Assembly: GCF_000227115.2 (NCBI RefSeq)
Contig: NC_016482.1
Span: 992,001-1,056,000 of the forward strand
DNA: 64,000 nucleotides
Origin: Naumovozyma dairenensis CBS 421
Lineage: Eukaryota; Ascomycota; Saccharomycetes; Saccharomycetales; Saccharomycetaceae
Direction of reading: 5' to 3'
The translations under genes were made by a program, and so were the position numbers. The notes beneath the pieces were generated by a model. The model saw only the letters and a program-made list of their open reading frames with translations, was not told where the DNA came from and did no database searches. Each line of letters starts with the position of its first letter. The stretch's first letter is position 1. This document shows, piece after piece, positions 19,715 to 29,604 of this stretch.

Positions 19715-22672
19715 ATGTCTATTAATGATGAACAACGATTGTTCCAATCTTTAAACGAATTCCTGGCTGTTCTCGATAGGAAACCAAGTAATACCAAACA
19801 ATGTGCCAAATGTCTGAAAGAAACTATTAGAATATTGAAAATGGATCTATTATCCTTACTCAGGCATCAATTACATCAACACGTATTACCTTCTAATTCT
19901 ATATATAACAAAACGCAAGGAAGAGACATTCTAATTCAATGGTGGGTATCCTTACTAAACTATCTAAATTATAATAATAACGATAATGGTAACATCTTCC
20001 AATTCATCGAACAGCAGGAACAGGAACAACAGCGCGATATAACAGTAGATGATCAAGGGAATAAAACATTAGAAAATCTATGTCTAAGTTTATTATCTAT
20101 CATTTTTGAATGCATTAGTAAAATAATCACTCTATTGATGATTCTACCATCGCATTCTCAAAGAGAATATGACGTTTATTGTCATCATATCTTATTGACA
20201 ATCGAAAATATTTCAAACATATTAATATCAAACTCAAGACATCGCTCGTTACAATTTTATCAAAAATATAATTCATTGTTAGCTCCCTTCTTGGGTAAAT
20301 TGAATGCATTCGGATTAATTTATCTTCCAGACGATCAATATTTTGATGTCCATTTATTATTAACATTTTATCCAATTGAACATTTAACGATAAAACAATT
20401 AAATAAAACAACTAGTTCGAAGACATCAATTTTTGCATGGAAAGAAAGGAATTTCAAATTACAAAACAGTGAAAATTCCAATGATCTCAAATCTAAGAAA
20501 ACACTGATCGATAGACAAAAAATTAATCACTGTCTATTGGTTAAAAATTTCAAAATAATCCAATCTTATTTGAAAAATGATCAAATTTTTATGTCCTTTT
20601 ATTGGCATTATTGGTATATCATCATTTGTACTTTATCTTCATCACAATTTAAAGTAATGGATTTGAATCAAATTCCTACTTCTAAGATCATATTGAAATA
20701 TGCCACTTCTGGTTTATTAAAGGCTGATATAACAAACTTAAACTCATTCATTACGAAAAATACTTTGATTCCAAAGTTCAACAAAAATTCATTAAACAAT
20801 AACGAATTAATTAACGATACAATGCCGGATGTTAATATTAATGACATTAACGGAACGAAAAAAGTAAATAAAAATATACTATCTCCGTCACAAATAAACG
20901 ATCATATTTTCAAATATTTTAAATCAATAAAACTATGGGAATGTCTTGAATCATTAGTCGTTTTATTTTCAAAACGCACTCATGGAGATAGCGATAATAA
21001 CAATGATGATGAAACTTTACAATATTGTAAGAAATTAATAAAGACACATGATTCATTTACATTGAAATTTATGTCTAGAATATCAGCTTATGATTATAAC
21101 ACGGGTAATATCATCTTCAATAAATTATTCCAATTCATTATTTATAAATTCCACAAATATGATCACAACTTGACTTTTGTTAGTTCATTTAATTGGTCCA
21201 AATGGTTGGATGGCATGATAGCAATGTTGAAGACAAATAATTTGAATTCTCAAATAGTCACTATCATTTGTTTATTCAACATTTGGTCATTATTACCTAG
21301 CAGAATCCAAATGCATTTCGCTACTGAGCTAATTGAATTAAACCAATCTTTAATATTTGATACCTTGTTAATCGAATCATTCTCAAACGTTATCCCCATC
21401 TTATTATGGAAATTCATAATTTTCAAAATGATACCTTCCATTACAAAAGAAGAAGATTTTACTGACACTATAAGGAAATCAATTTTCTTGAAAATTAATG
21501 AAATCTATAACGAATTGGTATCTATTCAAAATTATTTGAATAATCTTCAAAATGAAAAATCCAAGGTTAAATATTTCAATCGAGTCAACTTATCAATAGA
21601 AGACAATTTGTTATTTTATGATAATAAGAAATTGATTATTAAACGCGAATGGCCCTTCCTATCATCAATAGTATCATCAAATAACACAATTAGTAACAAC
21701 AATGCAAAGAAAAATGAAAACAAGAAACAAAAACAGAAGAAGAATGATAAGGATTTATCCTTCCCTACATTGACTTCAATATTTACTAAATCTCCTACAT
21801 TAATTCAAACTGGTGGTTCATATCCATATGATGTAATTGAACAACGAACGGATGGTTTTCAACATTCATCGGATGATGATTCTAGTGACAATGATGGTGA
21901 TGATCATGTTGATACGACTTATGATGTTGAATTTGATTTAAAATCGACTTTCAATTCATGGTTTTCGAAATTAGTTACCACTACTACTCCCGAAGAAGAG
22001 GATGATGAGAATGATGATGAAGTTAGGAACGAATACGGTGATGAGAACGCTTACAATGCAAACATAATAGATGCTCCAGAATTAACATACATGGATTCAC
22101 TAATGGAAAAGATAAAATATGACCCAACGAAAGTTTTAAGTTCGACAAATGGAAATAATAAAGTTTTCAATGTTTTCCATATGGTTAATTTTGCCAATGA
22201 AAGTTTTAAATATCATAAACGATTAAATCAATATAATCGGATTTGGAGGTCTAAAGCGAGAGAGGAGAAACAGTTACCTAAATTACCAAACTCTGTTGAT
22301 GGCATGGATAAAGACATTCCCGTTGCTATAAAGGATAGTATAAGTACAGAAATAAAAGGAAATACTGTTAATGAGTACAACGATAAAGATTCGTTCGATA
22401 TAAAATTACCATATCCGGATTTGTCACTATTAGGAATAGATTCAATCATCCCCGTAGAAACGAATGACATGGTCATTGATGAAAAAAGCAATACTAGTAA
22501 GAATATGGATACTCGAATAATGAAATTAATAACGAGACAAAACAAATTAGTAAAATTTATCAACATTTTCAATTTGACTATGGAGGAATATTATGATTTT
22601 TTAAATTTGGTGAATTCTGATCATACTAATGTGTTTTTAGAATTTGAAATCATTAAACCATCAGGAATTTAA
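19715..22672 (+). CDS. AHK1: Ahk1-like scaffold protein of the HOG pathway (YDL073W)
   Basis: This 985-residue protein is called AHK1 from its position next to BRE1 and its length, nearly the same as S. cerevisiae Ahk1 (984). I do not recognise a catalytic domain. It has hydrophobic helical stretches in the first 600 residues, a Lys-rich run near 670, an acidic Asp/Glu region at about 710-780, and an acidic C-terminal half. Ahk1 is reported to bind the cytoplasmic tail of the osmosensor Hkr1 together with Sho1 and Ste11, and to limit false activation of the HOG MAP kinase route. Function here is by orthology alone. Orthology is well supported by order; sequence recognition is weak. Confidence 0.8.
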   Translation: MSINDEQRLFQSLNEFLAVLDRKPSNTKQCAKCLKETIRILKMDLLSLLRHQLHQHVLPSNSIYNKTQGRDILIQWWVSLLNYLNYNNNDNGNIFQFIEQQEQEQQRDITVDDQGNKTLENLCLSLLSIIFECISKIITLLMILPSHSQREYDVYCHHILLTIENISNILISNSRHRSLQFYQKYNSLLAPFLGKLNAFGLIYLPDDQYFDVHLLLTFYPIEHLTIKQLNKTTSSKTSIFAWKERNFKLQNSENSNDLKSKKTLIDRQKINHCLLVKNFKIIQSYLKNDQIFMSFYWHYWYIIICTLSSSQFKVMDLNQIPTSKIILKYATSGLLKADITNLNSFITKNTLIPKFNKNSLNNNELINDTMPDVNINDINGTKKVNKNILSPSQINDHIFKYFKSIKLWECLESLVVLFSKRTHGDSDNNNDDETLQYCKKLIKTHDSFTLKFMSRISAYDYNTGNIIFNKLFQFIIYKFHKYDHNLTFVSSFNWSKWLDGMIAMLKTNNLNSQIVTIICLFNIWSLLPSRIQMHFATELIELNQSLIFDTLLIESFSNVIPILLWKFIIFKMIPSITKEEDFTDTIRKSIFLKINEIYNELVSIQNYLNNLQNEKSKVKYFNRVNLSIEDNLLFYDNKKLIIKREWPFLSSIVSSNNTISNNNAKKNENKKQKQKKNDKDLSFPTLTSIFTKSPTLIQTGGSYPYDVIEQRTDGFQHSSDDDSSDNDGDDHVDTTYDVEFDLKSTFNSWFSKLVTTTTPEEEDDENDDEVRNEYGDENAYNANIIDAPELTYMDSLMEKIKYDPTKVLSSTNGNNKVFNVFHMVNFANESFKYHKRLNQYNRIWRSKAREEKQLPKLPNSVDGMDKDIPVAIKDSISTEIKGNTVNEYNDKDSFDIKLPYPDLSLLGIDSIIPVETNDMVIDEKSNTSKNMDTRIMKLITRQNKLVKFINIFNLTMEEYYDFLNLVNSDHTNVFLEFEIIKPSGI

Positions 22673-23357
22673 AATATATAAGAAAAAGTACAACAAAGTA
22701 TGAAAGTAAAGACAATATAATTAAAGTAGCAAGAAGCTGGTAATTATACGCATGTAATATTAATATTCGTTTACACATTTTATATTATAAGATTTTCTAT
22801 CATCTGAAGTTTTCTCTATTGTGTCCGAGTATGTAAATGAAACATTTTATTAACTGTAGATCTTACGTTATATATAAAAGACCTGCGTAAAGGACGACGG
22901 CTATGTTTAATTCTGTTCCAAAAAATCGTTGAGTAATCAAAATTAAAGATTATATTAAAACAGGAAGTTCTTATGTAAACCATACGGAAAGCAATTTAAA
23001 AACAGAGAAATCCTACCCTTTTAGAACAATTTGAACTAGCGATGGAAAAACCGTATAATATAGTCCATAAAACTTTATGAGGGAGGATAAAAAGTGCTTC
23101 AATTTTCTTTTCATAAGGATACAAGTATATATATATACACATAAATAAATAGGAAAAAAAAATAGAATAATAGAAGGGGAGAGAGGTGGAAAAAAAGATA
23201 AGAAAACAAAGGAAGGAAAGGAAGGGAAAGAAAAGACTAGAATGATGTCATGGTTACGAGAAGTGAAGTGAAGTGAAGAGGAAGAAAATCGTTATAAGTC
23301 ATGTATGCTTTTTCGTATCGATAGGAAATGTCTTTTTTTTTTTATTTTTAATCTTTC
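22673..23357. other. convergent intergenic region AHK1 / SFP1
   Basis: This 685-base stretch between convergent genes holds their 3' flanks: an AT-rich first half, then a purine-rich segment (GAAGG/GAAAG repeats around 23165-23285) that corresponds to a pyrimidine-rich 3' region of the SFP1 transcript. No gene is seen. Confidence 0.55.
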
Positions 23358-25577
23358 TTAATGAGTTGAATGACCTCTATGATACTTTAACCCATTCAAA
23401 TTTTTATATCTTTTACCACAAACTTCACAACGGTAAGGTTTATCTTTTGCGTTGCCTTGATTATCAAAGAATGGTTCATTTGAATCTGGGTCTAGTATTG
23501 TGAATGTACCGTCTGGATTTTCTTGTAGTTTTTGATTTTGATGACCATGTAATTTATGATATTTTAACCCATTTTGATTCTTGTAAGTCTTTTCACATCC
23601 GATTACGGGACATTTAAATGGTTTATGTTCTTCATGATCCATCACGTATAGCCTTCTTGCCGGATCATCTATATAACCAGGTTGTTGATGTTTATTAATG
23701 TGAGGGTTGTTGTTATTATTGGACGTATTGTTGTTCTTATTAATATTAGTGTTGTTATTGTTATTTGTAGTAGTATTATTATTTTGTCGTGATGGTAGTT
23801 GAAATGTCTGAGGTGTCATAGTATTTGTATTTGTACTATTTTTAGAATGAAGTATATTTGCATTTATTAAACCATGTTGTGGAAGATTTACAGCAGCGGT
23901 TGTTGCATCCAATGACATATTGTTTGATTGTATGTTGTTGTTATGATTGTTATTATGATTGTTGTTGTTGTTACTGTTGTATGTGTGGTTATGAAGGTTC
24001 GACAATACATTATTAATAGAATGTTGTGTTGGTGGACCCATAACCCCTGCAGTGGTAGTAGAAGACAAACGATGGGATTGTTGTTGTGATTGTTGTGATA
24101 AGAATTGAGATGGATCATTCATTGAAGAAGCCATATGATGATCTATATTCATGAAGGTGGGTGAAAATGAAGTATCATTTGTTAGCAAGTTCCCATCCAT
24201 GAACGAGATATCGATTGAATCATTTCTCATGCTAAAATCGCTATTATTATTATTGTTGTTGTTGTTGTTGTTGGCATTTGTAGCGTTGGAAAGAAGATTA
24301 TTCGATATGTTCAAATTATTATTTATTTTTTTGAGTGGTATAACTTTTATCGTTATTGTTATTATTGTTACTACCACCACCGTTATTGAATGAGTAATTG
24401 TTGAAAGTATGATGTGGTACTGTTGAAGAAGCAGAAGAGTTAGAAGTCTAGTGTTATTATTATTGTTACTGTTTATTGTAGGTTGTAAGAAAACATCACT
24501 TGTAGGGACAGTATCAACCAAATTACCATTAATATTTGTGTTTGTATTAGTTTTAGTATTATTGTTGTTGTTATTAATGGGTACAGAAGTATTGGTGTGA
24601 GTGTTACTATTTGTTGTGGAAGAAGAAGAAGAAGAAGAAGAAGAAGATGGATCCATTGATGACAACTTCGACTTTTTAGATTTTGCATTCGAAGTTGTTG
24701 TAGATTGATTCATCGGTATTGTATTTTTATTTTGATCCAAAGTCTGTTGTATTATATGAGTTTGATTATTATTGTCACTATTATGAATGTTTTGTTTATT
24801 TTGTGATTGAACCTTCTTAGTTTTCTTACCAGTAGTTGTAGCCGTAGTGGTATTACTAGAAATAGAATTTGAAGTTGGATTCCCACTTTCTATATGGGCA
24901 TCTTCGTAATGCCTCAATAAGTCATGTAAACTTGGTAATGATAATCCACAACAAGAATAATCTTTACAATACTCTTGTTCCAAATCGGGCATGTAGGCAT
25001 TATGTGATACTGGAGGAGAGTGGGAATTACCGAATGATGCGTAATAATTAATGTTATTAACGTTTATGGAAGGTCGTCTTAAAGTATTAAAGATACTATT
25101 ATTTCTTGATTTGGATATCATTGGGTTTGAATTTGGATTCTTCAATGTTGCATGGAACATGACTTCGTCTTTTAACCAAGAACCGATGGTCAATGAACCC
25201 CAAGTAACACCACCCATCCCTTGAGAATGAGCTATAGATTCTCTTCTTAATTTAGCCAAATCAACAGCACTATTATTACCATTATGATGATGGTTATTAC
25301 TGTTGTTACTGCTGTTGTTGTTAATGGTGTTATTTGAAGGATTTAAAGATATTGAATTGGAACTCATTGCTAATGGATCCAAGGAATGAGGATCTTGATG
25401 GTTTGGGAACATATTCGTGGTATTATTATTACTAGCGGTAATAGTACTAGAAGGAGAAGAAGGGGAAGGAGAAAGAGATGTGTTTGTTATTGAAATTGAT
25501 GGGATATTTGAACCGAAACCAGTACTTGAAACAGAAGCAGAGTTTGCAGTAGTTGTTGTTAAATTGGATGTAGACAT
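23358..25577 (-). CDS. SFP1: Sfp1, zinc-finger regulator of ribosome biogenesis
   Basis: This 739-residue protein ends with the Sfp1 signature, two C2H2 fingers at the C-terminus: CPVIGCEKTYKNQNGLKYHK and CEVCGKRYKNLNGLKYHRGH, joined by the conserved linker with NPDGTFTILDPDSNEPFF. A third, atypical finger-like region lies near residue 205 (CKDYSCCGLSLPSLHDLLRH). The remainder is Asn/Ser/Thr-rich. Sfp1 moves between nucleus and cytoplasm under TORC1 control and activates ribosomal-protein and ribosome-biogenesis genes. Residues about 376-417 are hydrophobic and look out of frame; read in the next frame they become Asn/Ser/Gly-rich, so two compensating indels are likely (see findings). In S. 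cerevisiae SFP1 is YLR403W, close to RPL31B. Confidence 0.95.
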   Translation of the reverse strand: MSTSNLTTTTANSASVSSTGFGSNIPSISITNTSLSPSPSSPSSTITASNNNTTNMFPNHQDPHSLDPLAMSSNSISLNPSNNTINNNSSNNSNNHHHNGNNSAVDLAKLRRESIAHSQGMGGVTWGSLTIGSWLKDEVMFHATLKNPNSNPMISKSRNNSIFNTLRRPSINVNNINYYASFGNSHSPPVSHNAYMPDLEQEYCKDYSCCGLSLPSLHDLLRHYEDAHIESGNPTSNSISSNTTTATTTGKKTKKVQSQNKQNIHNSDNNNQTHIIQQTLDQNKNTIPMNQSTTTSNAKSKKSKLSSMDPSSSSSSSSSSTTNSNTHTNTSVPINNNNNNTKTNTNTNINGNLVDTVPTSDVFLQPTINSNNNNNTRLLTLLLLQQYHIILSTITHSITVVVVTIITITIKVIPLKKINNNLNISNNLLSNATNANNNNNNNNNNSDFSMRNDSIDISFMDGNLLTNDTSFSPTFMNIDHHMASSMNDPSQFLSQQSQQQSHRLSSTTTAGVMGPPTQHSINNVLSNLHNHTYNSNNNNNHNNNHNNNIQSNNMSLDATTAAVNLPQHGLINANILHSKNSTNTNTMTPQTFQLPSRQNNNTTTNNNNNTNINKNNNTSNNNNNPHINKHQQPGYIDDPARRLYVMDHEEHKPFKCPVIGCEKTYKNQNGLKYHKLHGHQNQKLQENPDGTFTILDPDSNEPFFDNQGNAKDKPYRCEVCGKRYKNLNGLKYHRGHSTH

Positions 25578-26593
25578 GAATTAGCCCTTTAAGAGTTTTC
25601 AAGTTGATTATATGGCTAACTACTGAAGATTCAATGACTGCTGGAATGAATAAGGAATAACGATGAGTTTTGTTTATTTCGGAACAGTACTATAGGACCG
25701 GAAACTAGCGTGTTAAAATATTGCTTCTACTTTGAGGATTTCGGATGAGCAGCTAGAAACAAATGTTGGGATACAAAGACGCTAAAGTTATGATATATTA
25801 TTTCCAGCAGTGTTATGAAACGAACGTCAAACTAACACTAGAAACAAAACTATGGAGCGTCTAACGTCGAAAGCAAAAATATTGGTAGAAGCAACAATAT
25901 ACTATACTATACTATAATATAATATAATATAATAAAATAAAATTAAAATATACTCTACCTTCTAGATATGCCCTTACTGTTGTGTGTATAAGTTAATAGT
26001 TGTAGTAATTTATCATACGGATGGGATTATTAAAGTGATATTATATTTCACATAAACAGTAAATGCACTATATGCAATGCAAGTGCCTCTCTCTACGTAC
26101 ATGCTTAGTTAGTTTAATCATAATTATACTTATGTAACGAACCACGAAGGAAGGGACGATAAGCCACCAGGTCGTGAAACACCCACACACCCTGTTGTTT
26201 GGAGGGGGAGGCCTGTGTGGGGCTGTATATTACCCGGATCCAGTAGAGGGTAACACCACTCAGATTAGACAGGTACCTAAGCCCTAGGTTTAAAGAAATT
26301 TGTATTATTTTCTAAACAGAGATATCTATTTCTAGCCCTGATATGAAGAAAGTTATCTAATAGTAATTAAAGACTCTTTAACAAGTTATTAAAGATAGAG
26401 TACTGCTAGCCTAAGGTGCATTTTTAAAGGGTGCTTTAAGACCCTGATCAGCATTGTTTGTATAACAAATGTAGATTTAGAAAATACCTGCAAACTTATT
26501 TCTAAGATCTGGGCTCGGCAGGTGGACCTCAATAAATAGAGTATCTGGTTCAATATTACTAGATATATATTTCAAGGTACTCTTAATATACCT
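25578..26593. other. long upstream region of SFP1 with Reb1 and CCCTA elements
   Basis: This region holds the SFP1 promoter. It includes TA-rich repeats (25900-25945), a Reb1-type TTACCCGG at 26230-26237 and an AAGCCCTAGG element at about 26279-26288, the same pairing seen before PRS1. These lie about 650-700 bases from the SFP1 ATG and may serve SFP1 or another transcript. Purine-rich GGAGGGGGAGG lies near 26201. No ORF is supported. Confidence 0.45.
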
Positions 26594-26932
26594 CTACATT
26601 CCCTCGACGCCGTTTACATCAGGCGTAACGCTACCTCTTGTCATGTACGCAGCTGGAAACAAACCTTGCCTCAAAAAGCATTGTTTTATTACACTTCCTG
26701 TCATAAGATGCTGTCTGTTGCCGTCTTCTAGGATATCCTCAATTTCTTTAGGCAGTTGCTTCTCTATCATCTCTCCTTCTTTCTGTTCCTCTTCCTCTAG
26801 AACAGGCATACCTTCTATATCAGAGAATACAATATTACCAAAAGACCTTCTTTTTTCATCTACCGTAGAAAGTATTTCTATCGAAATGAAGTCTCCATAT
26901 AACACCAACAAACTGGAAATAGATGCGACCAT
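26594..26932 (-). CDS. unrecognised small ORF (112 residues)
   Basis: I do not recognise this ORF. It begins at an ATG, with a hydrophobic N-terminus (SISSLLVLYGDF), then an acidic middle (LEEEEQKEGEMIEKQLPKEI) and a C-terminus of mixed composition ending in NGVEGM. It follows the next ORF on the same strand after 88 bases, in a different frame and with stops between them, so a simple frameshift does not join them. It could be a real small gene, a decayed gene or plasmid- or element-derived debris. An overlapping plus-strand frame is probably its shadow. Confidence 0.3.
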   Translation of the reverse strand: MVASISSLLVLYGDFISIEILSTVDEKRRSFGNIVFSDIEGMPVLEEEEQKEGEMIEKQLPKEIEDILEDGNRQHLMTGSVIKQCFLRQGLFPAAYMTRGSVTPDVNGVEGM

Positions 26933-27020
26933 GGTATAGGAAGATTACTCTAAATTTCATGTATCTGCACCAAGGCCTGAGCTTTGAAGAGCAGTTCTGA
27001 CTGCCTTCGAAATAAAGAGG

Positions 27021-27389
27021 TTATTTCTCAACCGCTTCATTCTTAGAAAGAAGATCTTTACCCAATAACTCAACGAGCGCATCACGTTTCAGCTCTACTT
27101 TATCAGAGTTTTTTAAAATATTGAAAAATTCTGATATTATCTTACTAACAAACGTTTTAGTACTCTCTTCAATACCTTTACGATTATCTGGTCTATGAAA
27201 TAATTTGGGCGATGTTGTAACAAGTGCTTTCATAACTTCATTTATTTCAAGTCTTCTGAAATTTTCCACATAGAGCATCACGTTCAATCGTCTAGAGTCT
27301 GAACCAAGCAGGTCATTAATCTTTTCTATTTTTTCCAAAGTATCATTAATCTCTAAGGTAGTATATTTCCTAGCCTTGTTGCCTCTCAT
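27021..27389 (-). CDS. unrecognised small ORF (122 residues)
   Basis: I do not recognise this ORF. The start taken is the ATG at 27389 (MRGNKARKYTTLEI); the frame is open one codon further upstream, but that codon is TTG. The protein is charged and appears all-helical, with regular alternation of hydrophobic and Lys/Glu residues (for example TLEKIEKINDLLGSDSRRLN and ISEFFNILKNSDKVELKRDA), unlike translated noise in this AT-rich genome. No signal peptide, zinc motif or catalytic signature is seen. It lies in a 3.4-kb region with no conserved gene between SFP1 and YET3, so a lineage-specific gene is possible. Confidence 0.4.
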   Translation of the reverse strand: MRGNKARKYTTLEINDTLEKIEKINDLLGSDSRRLNVMLYVENFRRLEINEVMKALVTTSPKLFHRPDNRKGIEESTKTFVSKIISEFFNILKNSDKVELKRDALVELLGKDLLSKNEAVEK

Positions 27390-27994
27390 CAATTGATCTT
27401 ACATTTCAAGAACTCTTTCAAATTGACAAACATGCTGTTCATGTTCATTTTCAGTTCATTTGATATCCAGATGTCCATTCTTCCAAGTAAGATTATATTG
27501 AGTAGTAGCAACTAAGTATATAATGATGTATGTCATTTTTAGACTTGAAGTCAGAAGTCAGAAGTCAGATGTTGTAAGATCAAAAGCATACCACGAGAGA
27601 CTAGATTAAAGGCAATTAATGTATCAAGATATAAATCATGACGTGATTCGAACAGGGGTATCTCAATTTTTCGCCGAACGTTGAAGCATTCACCTTTTCA
27701 ACTAAATATTCCATAAAGTCGCTTCTTCACGTAAATTGGCGTGTTCTTTACGTAATCTTTCAAGTTTCTGAAATTTGTTCATTAATATTAGCCACTTCTA
27801 ATGGTTCATTTTTTGGTTAAGTGGTGGCCTTTCATTTCGTTGAAAATATGTACGTACTCAAAGTTTCTTTTACTTTGTTGTTCTTTTATTATTTATTGTT
27901 TTATTGTTTTTATGTTTTTATTTTAGGTCAGATGACGGGTTTATCGTTATAAGCGACACAATTGGAATACAAAACTAATAAAATAACCATATTT
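27390..27994. other. gene-free stretch upstream of the unrecognised ORFs
   Basis: I see no supported gene here. It contains three direct copies of GAAGTCA (about 27546-27568) and a region around 27637-27700 that vaguely resembles a degraded tRNA on the minus strand, but its stems do not pair. Confidence 0.4.
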
Positions 27995-28406
27995 TGCTGG
28001 AACCGAATATTCTATAGATGCATAGGATAAGAATATTAAGAGCAAGATTAGTCATAGAGTAGATCCAAGATAGAACATAAGTTCTGGAACTCTATGGAAC
28101 ATTACGAGATATGATTCTAGAAAATAATAGAAAAGTTGTAGAATATTCTAGAAAAATTTATGATTAGAATAGGCTTATCCGACTACGTCTGAATATCTCC
28201 GGTTCTTATGTGAAGATAATATTTCTGTCCAAATGAGAAATTATATAAAGGACATGAAATGCAAGAATGTTAGGTATTAGTTTAAATACACTTTTAATTA
28301 TATAATATATAAAAAACCACGAAGAAAACATTGTATATTATTAATAAATGATTGAAACATATAAATCTGATATTGCTCCACAAGATAAGATCCCAAAATC
28401 TCATCA
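27995..28406. mobile_element. possible solo LTR of a Ty-like retrotransposon
   Basis: A 412-base segment starts TGCTGGAACC and ends AATCTCATCA, so it has the TG...CA termini of LTRs. It is flanked on both sides by the 5-base direct repeat TATTT (27990-27994 and 28407-28411), as expected for a target-site duplication. A TATATAAAG box lies inside at about 28243-28250, in the 3' part as in Ty LTRs, and TTCTAGAA-type repeats are present. No primer-binding site, gag or pol follows. The repeat is AT-rich and could be chance; other copies in the genome would decide it. Confidence 0.4.
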
Positions 28407-28974
28407 TATTTAAACCAATAGATCAAACAAAGAAATGTACCCAAAGCTACAGATATAACATAATCAGAACGTAGGATATTTGCCGATATGTCTATTTTTA
28501 TAAAATACCTTTTTATGCAGACCCTAAACCATGTGTTTTTATTTTAAGTAAAATTAAACACACACACGAAAGAAAGCACGTAGCTAATTTGTGTGTTCCT
28601 TCTCTGCCATAAAAGGTTCGAATTACTAAATGCTTACGACTTCATATTTTACCTAGGTGTGTTGTAAGGCCCATTTAGGTCTGAGGATAGTTGCCTCAGA
28701 AGAAGCTTATGATAACTTTTTTCTTAGCGTTTGTCCATAATGGAGATAAACACATCCCTATCACTGTTTCAAATATTGAATATACAATTCTTTAAATAGC
28801 TTTATATATTATATGTCACTGAGCACATAGAGCTAAGCTAACAGTATTATAAGTATTTAATGTATAGACTATATATATATATATATATATTTAAAAATAC
28901 TTGAATGTAGAGTTTCCGATGATTTTCTTAGGTTTGTTTTGTTTCGGTTCGTCAAGAAAAGAGCAAAAGGATTG
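28407..28974. other. gene-free stretch before the assembly gap
   Basis: This is AT-rich sequence with a TA repeat at about 28871-28890. I see no gene. It ends in AGGATTG, which is repeated at once on the far side of the N run. Confidence 0.45.
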
Positions 28975-28994
28975 NNNNNNNNNNNNNNNNNNNN
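28975..28994. other. assembly gap of 20 N
   Basis: Exactly 20 unknown bases, a placeholder length. Both flanks carry AGGATTG (28968-28974 and 28995-29001), suggesting two contig ends that overlap by 7 bases rather than a real gap of 20. Confidence 0.95.
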
Positions 28995-29009
28995 AGGATT
29001 GAATAAATC

Positions 29010-29604
29010 CTAATCCATCTCAGCTTGTAATAAAGTAGCCTTTTCTTTCAAAGTTTCAATTTCTTTATCGATATCCCCAATTTCTTTGTTCAATTTAATT
29101 TTTGTAATTTATTTTTTCATCAATTTCAATTTGTTCCTCTTTTGATAATTTAGACCCCTTACCACCGATTCTATTTTCAATAATTCTATAACGATCTTTC
29201 AAATCTAATAATTCATTAACTAGAGTGAAAGTTCTCATTACTATGAAAGTTAAGAATAAAGTTATACCAGTCAAATACATATTTCTTTGAGCGAAGAATT
29301 TCCTTGAAAGGATCTCAATTCTATCATTTGAAGATGATATAGCTGGAGTTGGGTTACTGTTTGAAGAAGTTGTTGATAATTCTTTGTTAATGTTGATTAC
29401 TTTGTTGATTGAATCGATGAATAAAAGTAGGATGAAAGATAGGATACATTTCAAAGCTATTTGGATTGGTGGGATTTTGAACGGTTTTAATAGGATTAAA
29501 GTTAATGGTTTTCTGAACTTGGATGGGATTGGTAATGCTAAGATTGCGAAAAGGATAATTTCTGTGACTAGTATGGCAAACACTAGAGAGTAATATAACG
29601 ACAT
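29010..29604 (-). CDS. YET3: Yet3, BAP31-family ER membrane protein, frameshift near the C-terminus
   Basis: This is the yeast BAP31 homologue Yet3, an ER membrane protein. The start taken is the ATG at 29604 (MSLYYSLVFAILVTEIILFA); the 74 codons open before it are Gln-rich leader without family similarity. Three membrane segments are visible (about residues 5-22, 45-62, 105-125), with LPIPSKFRKPLTLILLKPFK and RKFFAQRNMYLTGITLFLTF. The annotated frame stops at 29095 after KINYKN. Dropping one A from the 5-A run there restores a coiled-coil tail (KLNKEIGDIDKEIETLKEKA) to a stop at 29010-29012, giving about 197 residues versus 203 in S. cerevisiae. The break is 100 bases from the assembly gap, so a sequencing error is likely. 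It matches the YDL072C position. Confidence 0.9.

Noticed and set aside
26643..26939. Plus-strand frame of 98 codons opposite the 112-residue ORF
   Set aside because: It overlaps the minus-strand ORF almost fully; its Ser/Ile-rich product looks like a shadow, though neither strand is proven.
27637..27700. tRNA-like stretch on the minus strand with a TTCGAAT loop
   Set aside because: The T stem pairs only partly, and no D arm, anticodon stem or acceptor stem can be formed.
27908..27918. Exact match to the 11-base S. cerevisiae ARS consensus (TTTTATGTTTT)
   Set aside because: Such matches are expected often in AT-rich DNA, and origin motifs differ among related yeasts; no further origin feature was evident.
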